DNA from: JAKORR01 sp964608495
Lineage (GTDB): Bacteria > Armatimonadota > Zipacnadia > Zipacnadales > FEN-943
DNA: 33,848 nucleotides
Direction: 5' to 3'
Assembly: GCA_964608495.1 (NCBI GenBank)
Contig: CAZSOQ010000024.1
Span: forward strand, 1-33,848
The notes below the pieces were generated by a model. The model was given only the letters and a program-made list of their open reading frames with translations, searched no databases and had not been told where the DNA came from. Both the position numbers and the translations under genes were made by a program. Positions 16,301 through 22,870 of the stretch are shown here, one piece after another; the stretch's first letter is position 1, and every line of letters starts with the position of its first letter.

Positions 16301-16429
16301 GACGCCCACGGTGAGCGCGACCAGTAGGCCGGCCCGGCGCCACGCCGCGCTCAGGGCCAGCTGCCGCGCGAGGGCGCTGGCGGTCCCGCTGGGCCGATGC
16401 TCGTGTTCTGCGGCTCTCTGCCAGGCCAC
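13349..16429 (-). CDS. DUF4175-like membrane protein with long coiled-coil region
   Basis: A 1026-aa protein. Hydrophobic segments lie at about 33-60, 73-92 and 161-178, followed by a periplasmic-type beta-rich region (about 200-430; the FSLTAEPPAYT and LRLAAEDDYGLTQILLQWR segments resemble the Ig-like domain of this family). From about 435 to 960 it is almost entirely Gln/Leu/Ala/Arg/Glu-rich coiled coil, then a Pro-rich stretch (YQPPPSPPTVSP) and a short helical tail. The architecture matches DUF4175 and similar proteins of Planctomycetota/Armatimonadota; the role is unknown, perhaps an envelope scaffold. GTG 16429 follows an AGGA site and lies 63 nt after the stop of the ABC exporter gene, suggesting one transcript. 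Confidence 0.78.
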   Translation of the reverse strand: MAWQRAAEHEHRPSGTASALARQLALSAAWRRAGLLVALTVGVTAGAVALLSLAALAGAAGRLEGDVRPLVEALLEAPLLALALGLALFALPWRRSEAAEVVQHLAGRTDDQLLTAAEALDGRARVSDLFGSLLELRATAIAADVPPQRLFWSVPWRAPSLATAAATAVFLVSLLFPAGWARLSPVGVSPFTHAGPPSGPAGRPTTVPAPALVDFSLTAEPPAYTARAALRLDRPGALTVPEGSRLALRTRFADCESLDLRWGAVSRHSSAVLSLEQTVLRPLQWSLAARGPGGHARLGPFAVDVLRDGKPTAQILQPARDLTLPDPCSVPLRLAAEDDYGLTQILLQWRTAGAKQWQSTVLAGDCGRRYEGEAGFDLVPMKLLPGSEVLVRLAARDNRELGGPQTTLSPVRRITIAPDTAAARERPAQAIEQAAAREEDAWQRLQRNMQELGDQLQRLDRQLEGGEGGDPGQRQAEMADAAQRLQKASADVKQAMAEAECKLSLEGLVDEQMLEKVAELHRLSQEVLDEQMKDLLDRLQDVMKAPDLSKLRADARQLREVHERFMRQLDQTLDLLKRARMEMMLEALQRKVAQLADRQQDTVKRTDAMKEADAAAAREADRQAELARQTQPLPEELQVAAERARELDPKTAQGLDALSARLQRDDPAGDMRQASSALRRLSPSSAGPPQRQALQSLRQAAADLAGMQADLMGRQRRELQGAAARAVAESVGLAQAQQQLLRQAEPLVQEMLLRAVQQKQQLERLSARQKAIAEGADRLGEQLRELSGKTPLAGPELAARMQAVGEEMQQAARSLQGGEGGAAQIAQQRSLAELNQLAADLVQLSQALGQQSAQAALSEYLKRLEQLAEQQRGLNQQSDQMGSGNPMLSELGMQQAMLKAALDKLMRGAGQQLSDKLGGVAGDMEDVSNELKARRLTQKTRTQQRDILHKMLDAQRSLYTREQQSRQRVAERPKPYQPPPSPPTVSPQGPPHLKLPKLEQPSVADVPPEYADVAEAYLKRLHGPTP

Positions 16430-16492
16430 GGGATCCTGTCCCGGTGCGAAGACTGGCCGGTCGGGCGCAGGAAGGAGGGCGGGAGCCGGCGG

Positions 16493-18367
16493 CTAGCCGT
16501 CCGGCCCTTCGCCCAGGCCCTGTCCCAGACCGTACTGCTGCAACTGGAACTGGCGGGAATACATATCGGCGTAGAGGCCGCCGCGTTCCATGAGGGTTTG
16601 GTGGTCGGCGAGCTCGACGACGGCGCCCTCATCTATGACGACGATCTTGTCGGCATTGCGCACCGTCGAGAGACGGTGGGCGATGACGAAGGTCGTTCGG
16701 TCCCTCATCAGGTTCTCCAGGGCCGCCTGGATGATCTGCTCGGCCTCCGTGTCCACCAGCGAGGTGGCCTCGTCCAGAATCAGGATACGCGGGTTGCGCA
16801 AGACCGCCCGCGCGATGGCGATCCGCTGGCGCTGACCACCGGAGAGTTTGACTCCTCGCTCACCGATAAGGGTGTCATAGCCGTCGGCCAGATCCTGGAT
16901 GAAGTCGTGGGCATAGGCCGCCTTGGCCGCCTCGACGATCTCCTCGTCGGTGGCGTCCAGCCGCCCGTAGCGGATGTTCTCCTTGGCGGTGCCGTCGAAG
17001 AGGAAGGTCTCCTGCAGCACCAGGGCCATGTGGTCGCGCAGCGATAGCAGCGTCAACTGTCGGATGTCGGTCCCGTCCAGGAGGATTCTGCCCTCCTGGG
17101 GGTCGTAGAATCGCGGAATCAGGCTTATCAGCGAGGTCTTCCCCGCCCCGCTGCGCCCCACTACCGCCACAGTCTCGCCCGGCTCGGCGACCACGCTGAC
17201 GTCCTTGAGCACCAGCTCCCCGGTGTCGTACTGGAAGCTGACGTGCTCGATGGCCACGCGCCCCTCGACCTGGTCGAGGCTCACGGCCTCCGGCGCTTCC
17301 TGGACCTCGGGCACCTCGTCCAGGAGCTCGAAGATGCGGGCGAGGGCCGCGAGGGCCTGGTTGAACACGTTGTGGACGCGGAGCAGCGACCCCACGGGCT
17401 GGTAGAACTGCTGCAGTTCGCCGACGAAGACGAGCAGGTCGCCCACCGACGCTGTCTGGCTCTTCGTCATCAGCCCGGCGACCCAGATGACGATGACCAT
17501 GCCGATGGACGTGAGGAAGCTGAGGAAGGGGAAGAAGCTGGTCCACATCCAGATGCCGCGGATGTTGAGGTGCAGGTACTTGGCGGAGGATGCGCTGAAC
17601 TCGTCGAGCTCGTGGTCCTCGCGGCCGAAGGCCTTGATGACCTGGATGCCGGAGATGTTCTCCTGCAGCTTGGTGTTGATGTCGCCGAGCTGGACTCGGA
17701 CACGTTCGTACAGGGGCCGGATGATCCGGGCGAAAAGAAGAACTGCACCGACGAAGAGCGGCACCGGCGCCAGGGCAATGAACGCCAGCAGCACGTCGGT
17801 GCGGAACAGCACGACCATGATGAACAGCACCATGACGGTGCTGCTGATTACCGTGTCGGTGCCGTGGACGACCATGTCCTCTACGGAGCCGACATCGTTG
17901 CTGATGCGGGACATGATGTCGCCGGTGTTGCGGCGATGGAAGTAGCTCAACGACAGCCTCTGCAGGTGCCCGTAGGCTATCACGCGCAGGTCGTAGACGA
18001 AGACCTGCCCGAGCTGGTGCATGATGTTCATGCGGACGGCGGAGAAGAGGTTGGTGAGGAGGACGAGACCCAGCATCCAGCCGATGTAGGTGGGCAGGCG
18101 CTCGATGTGGTTGTCCAGGATGGCCTCCTGGACAATGCGTTGGCCCACCACCACGGGCACGTAGACCTGCGCCACGCTGGAGATGATCATCGCGGCGGTG
18201 GCGACCAGGACCTTGAGCCAGTGTGGCCCCAGGTGCTGGGCGAACCACGCCAGCATCCGGCGGTCCGTTATCCGTAGCGGCTTTGGGGCGCCTTCCTCGT
18301 CCAAGGCCCCGGACCCGCGGCGAAAGGAGCGGCCGTGGCGGCCGAGGCCATGTCCACCTACCATCAC
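16493..18367 (-). CDS. ABC exporter half-transporter, MsbA-like (permease fused to ATPase)
   Basis: A 624-aa half-transporter that probably dimerises to export a lipid, peptide or drug. The N-terminal half has six membrane helices (about 50-320) with the family segment LSLSYFHRRNTGDIMSRISN and the IKAFGREDHE coupling region. The ATPase domain has Walker A GRSGAGKTS (404-412), a Q-loop (LVLQETFLFDGTAKENI), signature LSGGQRQR near 510, Walker B ILILDEATS near 530 and the H-loop IAHRLST. The D-loop reads SLVD instead of the common SALD, a frequent variant. The start is GTG 18367 or the adjacent ATG 18364; a GAGAGGTG site fits the GTG with an 8-nt gap. It is the first gene of the unit with the DUF4175-like gene and is divergent from the IolE-like isomerase gene. 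Confidence 0.93.
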   Translation of the reverse strand: MMVGGHGLGRHGRSFRRGSGALDEEGAPKPLRITDRRMLAWFAQHLGPHWLKVLVATAAMIISSVAQVYVPVVVGQRIVQEAILDNHIERLPTYIGWMLGLVLLTNLFSAVRMNIMHQLGQVFVYDLRVIAYGHLQRLSLSYFHRRNTGDIMSRISNDVGSVEDMVVHGTDTVISSTVMVLFIMVVLFRTDVLLAFIALAPVPLFVGAVLLFARIIRPLYERVRVQLGDINTKLQENISGIQVIKAFGREDHELDEFSASSAKYLHLNIRGIWMWTSFFPFLSFLTSIGMVIVIWVAGLMTKSQTASVGDLLVFVGELQQFYQPVGSLLRVHNVFNQALAALARIFELLDEVPEVQEAPEAVSLDQVEGRVAIEHVSFQYDTGELVLKDVSVVAEPGETVAVVGRSGAGKTSLISLIPRFYDPQEGRILLDGTDIRQLTLLSLRDHMALVLQETFLFDGTAKENIRYGRLDATDEEIVEAAKAAYAHDFIQDLADGYDTLIGERGVKLSGGQRQRIAIARAVLRNPRILILDEATSLVDTEAEQIIQAALENLMRDRTTFVIAHRLSTVRNADKIVVIDEGAVVELADHQTLMERGGLYADMYSRQFQLQQYGLGQGLGEGPDG

Positions 18368-18530
18368 TGCTAACGCACCTCTCCGAGCTCAGGGGTAGTC
18401 CAGCGACGAACTGCTCTCTGTGGCAGCCTGCGCGTGCAGCGGGCCGAGCCGGGCGGTTGCCCGCTCCCGGCGACTGGCCGCTGCCAGCGACAGGATCCGT
18501 CGGAGGCACTGAGACTCTGAGGGATTCTTG

Positions 18531-18563
18531 CCCACCGGCGCGGTCGTGTCAAACGCCGGTGGG
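18531..18563. promoter_or_regulatory. Perfect 10-bp inverted repeat, operator or hairpin
   Basis: CCCACCGGCG (18531-18540) is repeated inverted as CGCCGGTGGG (18554-18563) with a 13-nt spacer. It lies in the 273-bp gap between the divergent ABC exporter and isomerase genes. Arms of 10 bp centred 23 bp apart fit a dimeric repressor operator spanning two helical turns; a leader hairpin is the alternative. Confidence 0.45.
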
Positions 18564-18640
18564 TCCTGAGGCGCCGGAAGGAGTGCCCTGCGGTCCAGCG
18601 AAGGGTCCTTGCCACCGCGATACTCGGCAGGTGATGCAAC

Positions 18641-19453
18641 ATGGGTCTGAAAGTCGGCGTCCAGACTTACGAATGGCTGGCCTACGCGAACCGCTTCGGC
18701 TCCGCCTTCTCCTGGAAGCAGGTGTGCTACGAGTGTGGCCAGGCCGGCTTCGTCGGCCTGGAGCTGACCGGGGGGTGGTTCCAGGACCTGCCCTCGCCGG
18801 CGGAGGTGACGGCCTTCTGCGCGAGCGCCGGGGTCCGGGTCATTGCCTTCACCGGCGGCGTGGGCAGCGATGACGACCTGGAGCTCTGCCGTGCCAAGCT
18901 GGAGTTCCTGCGCGAGATCGGCGGGTCGGCCCTCATGGTCGGGCCGCCGGGCTCCCGAGGCGTGCCCGACGACCGGCGCCTGGCCGTACTGGACGAATTC
19001 ATCGAGCGCTGCAAGCGGCTGAGCGACTACTGCGAGCGTTACGGCATCCCGGCCGGGCTGCACAACCATCTGTGGACGGTGGCGGAGACGGAGGAGGAGA
19101 TTCGCCACTTCCTCGACGCGCGGCCCATCGGCTGGTGCCCGGACTTCGGCCACGCGGCCGCGGCGAAGGCCGATGTGATGGCGCTGCTGCGCGAGTACGG
19201 CGACACCATCGTCCACGGGCACCTGAAGGACACCCTCTGCGACGAGGCGGGCAACTACCTGCGGTTCTGCGAGCTGGGCCGGGGTAACGTGGACCTCGAC
19301 TTCGCGGTGATCCTGCGCGTGCTCGACGACCAGGGCTACGACCGGTGGCTCGTGATCGAGCAGGACCAGTGCACCGTGACGCCCATGTACGACATGGCTG
19401 TGAACCGCGACTTCATCGCGAGCATCGGATACGAGGCCGCGCTGCACGGGTAG
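18641..19453 (+). CDS. Sugar isomerase/epimerase, IolE-like (inosose dehydratase-type) TIM barrel
   Basis: A 270-aa AP endonuclease 2/xylose isomerase-like TIM barrel. Metal and active-site motifs run in order: Glu in FVGLELTGGW; GLHNHLWTVAETEEEI; CPDFGHAAAA; IVHGHLKDTL; and Glu in WLVIEQDQ. This pattern is close to inosose dehydratase and related 2-keto-inositol or keto-sugar isomerases, so a role in inositol or uncommon-sugar breakdown is plausible; the substrate is not known. ATG 18641 has an AGGTGA site 9 nt upstream. It is the first plus-strand gene after the ABC exporter, with the inverted repeat at 18531-18563 about 80 nt before it. It may share a unit with the TPR gene 131 nt downstream. 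Confidence 0.85.
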   Translation: MGLKVGVQTYEWLAYANRFGSAFSWKQVCYECGQAGFVGLELTGGWFQDLPSPAEVTAFCASAGVRVIAFTGGVGSDDDLELCRAKLEFLREIGGSALMVGPPGSRGVPDDRRLAVLDEFIERCKRLSDYCERYGIPAGLHNHLWTVAETEEEIRHFLDARPIGWCPDFGHAAAAKADVMALLREYGDTIVHGHLKDTLCDEAGNYLRFCELGRGNVDLDFAVILRVLDDQGYDRWLVIEQDQCTVTPMYDMAVNRDFIASIGYEAALHG

Positions 19454-19584
19454 CGGCCCCCCGCTGCGAGCGAGGCCCGGCGGGCTTCTACGTCCGGCCC
19501 GACGCCGAGGCCCCCGGGGCGGCCCTTGGCGCTGCGGGCCGGCCGGCCGAGGACAGGGCTCAGTCTCGAGACAGGGGGAGGATC

Positions 19585-20064
19585 ATGGGGTTCCTCAGCA
19601 GGCTGTTCGGACGTCGGACGGAAGACGGCGGCTTCCTGTCGGTGCTCACGCACGAAGAGAGGGTCAGGGTCAGCAACCTCAACCCGCTGATCTACGACAC
19701 CATTGCCGCCGAGAAACGAGGCGAGGAGACCCCCACCGTCGTCCTAGTCGGCTCTGACGAGACTGTCCTTGAGCTGCTGAGGCGGCTGGAAGTCGCTGAC
19801 CTGGAGAGGCTTGCCGAAGCGGTCCGGCTCGGCCAGCAAGGCGACCGGGCGGCTCCTCGCGACCTGGAGGAGGCCGCGGAGCACTACAGAAGGGCGGCAG
19901 AGCTCAACCCCTACAACGACCTGGCCCTGATGAGCTATGGGGTCGCCCTGGCGAAACTGGGCAGGGTCCGTGAGGGGATTGAGTGGGTCGAGCGGGCCGT
20001 CAAGATCAACCCGAAGAGCCAGCGCGCTCGTGATAACCTGCGCCTGATGAGAGCGGACCTCTGA
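19585..20064 (+). CDS. Small TPR protein
   Basis: A 159-aa cytoplasmic protein starting MGFLSRLFGRR. The C-terminal part (about 95-155) contains TPR pairs: DLEEAAEHYRRAAELNPYND, LALMSYGVALAKLGRVREGI and EWVERAVKINPKSQRARDNL. The N-terminal 90 residues (FLSVLTHEERVRVSNLNPLI, then VVLVGSDETVLELLRRL) match nothing I recognise. ATG 19585 has a GGGAGGATC ribosome site directly upstream; in-frame starts before it fall inside the previous gene. The basic MGFLSRLFGRR start is common in small envelope-associated scaffold proteins. It precedes the pentapeptide-repeat gene on the same strand. Confidence 0.8.
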   Translation: MGFLSRLFGRRTEDGGFLSVLTHEERVRVSNLNPLIYDTIAAEKRGEETPTVVLVGSDETVLELLRRLEVADLERLAEAVRLGQQGDRAAPRDLEEAAEHYRRAAELNPYNDLALMSYGVALAKLGRVREGIEWVERAVKINPKSQRARDNLRLMRADL

Positions 20065-20382
20065 AGAGCGCGCCAGTGGTAGCCGAGGACGGCCGAGCAA
20101 GGGAGGTTTCCCGGTCGGTCGCTGGTGGCAGCCGTCTCGGCGCCCTGCGTGGGAGCGCGTGCGGCCGCTCGTTGGCGACACGACAACCTACCAGTGCTTT
20201 TTCTTGTGGGGGTGAAGGGACGCGATGCGGGGGATCTTCGGGCCTGGCTCGTTGCTTTGACGTGGCCGCTTGGCAGTCGGACTGACCCTTTGGGTCGCGA
20301 GGGCAAGCACAGTTCAGCGTCGCCGTCGGCGGACCGACGCCGAGTGTTCAGAGCCCTGGTCCTGAGGCGAGGTGAGGCGGGA
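20065..20382 (+). other. Intergenic region, 318 bp
   Basis: The gap between the TPR and pentapeptide genes. The downstream frame is open back to 20125 but this part has no ribosome site and a composition unlike the rest of the protein, so it is treated as untranslated. A TTGACG at 20257-20262 has no matching -10. A small palindrome CGTCGG-CGGA-CCGACG lies just before the pentapeptide gene (about 20325-20340). Nothing else is seen. Confidence 0.5.
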
Positions 20383-21426
20383 GTGGAGCGCTGCCCTTAC
20401 AAGGACGCAGAAGGGCGCTGCATCGCCCCGGGCGAGACTGACGGCCCTGCCTGCTCGTTCAGCGGCTCGGACTTCGAGCGCCTTTGTGCCGTGTTCCCCT
20501 TGCACGCGGCGCGACAGCGTGGCAAGCCCCTGTCGGCGACGGAAGCGACTGCGGTGGCGTACCAACGGGGCTTGGCTCAGGAGGCCGACGAGGAAGCGGG
20601 GCCCGCGCCAGAGGAGGAAGCACCTTCCGGCGGGTACACCGTCAAGCAGTGCGCGCGATGCGGTGCGCTCTACAAGGCCCGGGCAGACCAACCGGACTGC
20701 CCCGTCTGCTCCGGGAGGACCTCGGCACGGCACACGGGCAGCCAGCCCCGCCAGCCCGCCGGGCAGACCCAGTCCACCCAGCCGGCCAACCCTGAGCACG
20801 TTGCAGCCGTGGATGAGCTGGACGCCTCTCTGCGCCAGTGGGCGGCAGAGAACGTGGACCCCTATTGCGCACGGCTCGCGCAGGACCCGAGGCAGTGGGT
20901 CGGTTCGTCCCAACTACCACTCAGCGTCAAGGCAGAGATCCGCATGGGCGCCGGGGAGGTCGCCCGAGCTTGGCGCGACAAGCATCCCGGGCCACTCGAC
21001 CTGCGGGGTGCCAGCCTGTCAGGGCGCTTCCTGCTCGAGGTGTTTCTGGATGGTTGTGACGCCCGACGCGCTGACTTCTCGGGGTGCCTCCTCGGTGGCT
21101 TCCTGAACGGCGCCCAGCTCTCCCATGCAAGCTTCGCCTCCGCAGTGCTCATCGTCACTTACTTCCAGGGCGCGGACCTCTCCCGCGCGGACTTCACGGG
21201 GGCCTTCCTGCACATGGTTTCCTTAGAGGGGGCGAACCTTGAGAACGCCAGGTTCGGCCACGCCACGCTCAACATGCCCCTGGTTGACGGCGCCACCGAC
21301 CTGACCGGAGCGGACTTCACCGGCGCCACCGTCCGCCTACCCAAGGAGCGCAAGGACAGGCAGGTGGCGCGGGCCTTCCGGGCCAAGCTATCGCTCAGGC
21401 AGCGCTGGGCCATCAGGTTCGAGTAG
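20383..21426 (+). CDS. Zinc-ribbon and pentapeptide-repeat protein
   Basis: A 347-aa soluble protein. The first 40 residues have a spaced-cysteine motif (CPYKDAEGRC, PACSFSG, then RLCAVFP), possibly a metal site. A zinc ribbon follows at about C90-C109 (CARCGALY, then CPVCSG). A Pro/Gln/Ser/Thr linker (about 112-132) leads to a helical stretch and a pentapeptide-repeat right-handed beta-helix at about 203-320 with A(D/N)LXX units (GADLSRADFTGAF, EGANLENARFGHA, LTGADFTGATV). GTG 20383 is chosen because GAGGTGAGGCGGGA directly precedes it and the Cys motif begins at once; a start at 20125 would add 86 unlike residues. Role unknown; such repeats usually mediate protein contacts. See the finding on the zinc-ribbon-like stretch after its stop. 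Confidence 0.75.
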   Translation: MERCPYKDAEGRCIAPGETDGPACSFSGSDFERLCAVFPLHAARQRGKPLSATEATAVAYQRGLAQEADEEAGPAPEEEAPSGGYTVKQCARCGALYKARADQPDCPVCSGRTSARHTGSQPRQPAGQTQSTQPANPEHVAAVDELDASLRQWAAENVDPYCARLAQDPRQWVGSSQLPLSVKAEIRMGAGEVARAWRDKHPGPLDLRGASLSGRFLLEVFLDGCDARRADFSGCLLGGFLNGAQLSHASFASAVLIVTYFQGADLSRADFTGAFLHMVSLEGANLENARFGHATLNMPLVDGATDLTGADFTGATVRLPKERKDRQVARAFRAKLSLRQRWAIRFE

Positions 21427-21558
21427 GTCCTGCGCCGGCAGCAACCGACGCGCCCGCCCGCCCCCAAGTGTGGACTGTGCGGAGGCGACGCGCTCGCGGG
21501 CCCACGGGAGCGGACCTGCCCAGGCTGCCCCGATCACCTGCTGGCCCGGAGACAGCAG

Positions 21559-22626
21559 TCACTCACCTCGCTTCCAGTAGCTCCTCAGCAGCTCCAGGCG
21601 CGGGGTGGATCCCTGGCGCTTCTTGGCCTCCGGGTTCGCGGGGAGCTCCAGGTCCCAGGTGCTCGACTCGCGGAAGGCGTGGTAGGCCCAGTCCCAGCCC
21701 TGCTCGTCGAAGAGGGCCAGCACGTCGGACAGGTACCTCAGCGCGCTGTCCTGCGGCGCGTCCCGCCTGGCGCTGAACTCGCCCACCCAGATTCGCGCGG
21801 CGTGCCGGCGCTGGAACTCGACCACGGCCTTCACCGACTCGCGCAGCCAAGCCGCCTCCACTTGCGTCGGGGTCTTCTCGTCCCAGCCGAGGCCGATGGT
21901 CCCCGGGTACACCTGGCCGGCGGGCCACTGGGGCCGCGTGCCCTGCTCGGTGAACTCGTGGGGCAGGTACATGTGGAAGCTGTAGACGACGTTGGGGTCG
22001 CTCACGGGCTCGAGCTTCGCCATCCCGCCCGGATTGGCGTAGCTCGCGCACCCGATGACCACGGTGCGGACCTGGTCCACCTCTCGTATCGCCCGCGTGA
22101 CGTGCTCGGCCACGCGGTTCCACGCCTGGTAGCCCTCGTCGGAATAGGGCGGGTGAGGCTCGTTCAGCAGGTCGTAGCCGATCACCGTCCGGTTGCCGCG
22201 ACAAAGCCGGGCCAGGTGCCGGCAGAAGTCCGCCAGCTTCGCGACGGCCTGAGGGTCGCGCCACCGCTCCAGCGCCTCCGGCCGCCAGTTGTCGTCGGGA
22301 AAGAAGAGCCCGTGGGCGTGGCAGTCCACGACCACGGCCAGGCCCACCTGCTCGGCCTCCTGCAGGAAGCGCACCAGCGACGCCTCGGACTCGGGCTTGA
22401 ACCAGACCCGGCCGTCGGCCTCCTCCAGGTAGGGGCTCAGGATCTGCAGGCGCACGTGGTCCGCGCCCCAGGACGCGAGCACCTGGAGGTCCGAGGCCCG
22501 CAGCCACATCCCGACGTTGGCCCCACGCCTGGAGCCCGCGCCCCACGACCCGGCCTCGGGCCCGCCCTGGGCCGTCGCCAGGGCGGCGCCGATGATCCCC
22601 GCCGCGAGGAAGGCCGTACGGTACAT
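21559..22626 (-). CDS. Secreted glycoside hydrolase family 5-like endoglucanase/mannanase
   Basis: A 355-aa enzyme with a signal peptide (residues 1-19, ending ALATAQ). The GH5 catalytic signs are complete: an Arg strand ADHVRLQI, VVVDCHAHG, the acid/base Glu156 in YDLLNEPHP, a His/Tyr pair in SFHMYLPHEF and the nucleophile Glu283 in IWVGEFSA, followed by WDWAYHAFRESSTWDLE. Length is typical of a single-domain GH5. The likely substrate is a beta-1,4-glucan, mannan or related polysaccharide; the subfamily cannot be set by eye. ATG 22626 has AGGAGG 8 nt upstream. It is divergent from the GH42-like gene with a 244-bp gap, implying shared control of two secreted carbohydrate-active enzymes. Confidence 0.9.
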   Translation of the reverse strand: MYRTAFLAAGIIGAALATAQGGPEAGSWGAGSRRGANVGMWLRASDLQVLASWGADHVRLQILSPYLEEADGRVWFKPESEASLVRFLQEAEQVGLAVVVDCHAHGLFFPDDNWRPEALERWRDPQAVAKLADFCRHLARLCRGNRTVIGYDLLNEPHPPYSDEGYQAWNRVAEHVTRAIREVDQVRTVVIGCASYANPGGMAKLEPVSDPNVVYSFHMYLPHEFTEQGTRPQWPAGQVYPGTIGLGWDEKTPTQVEAAWLRESVKAVVEFQRRHAARIWVGEFSARRDAPQDSALRYLSDVLALFDEQGWDWAYHAFRESSTWDLELPANPEAKKRQGSTPRLELLRSYWKRGE

Positions 22627-22870
22627 CCCGTGCCTCCTGGATAGCGTCTGTGCGCCCCGCGCGTGCCGCCGCGCCCGTGTTCGCCCTGCCTCGGCGGGCG
22701 TCCTCCCGGCATCCCGCCGACAGGCCGCGCAGAGGTCCGCGGACACACCGGTGGAAGCCAAGGGCGACACCACGGCCGGCGCGGGTGGCGCAGAGCCCGC
22801 GGGCGACGCAGGTCCCCCGCGAGACACTGGGGGACGGCCGTGGGCCTTGGGATCCGAGGTGATGGGTGCG

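Noticed and set aside
22517..22870. Longer N-terminus for the GH42-like gene
   Set aside because: It would put over 100 residues before a clear signal peptide and overlap the divergent GH5 start.
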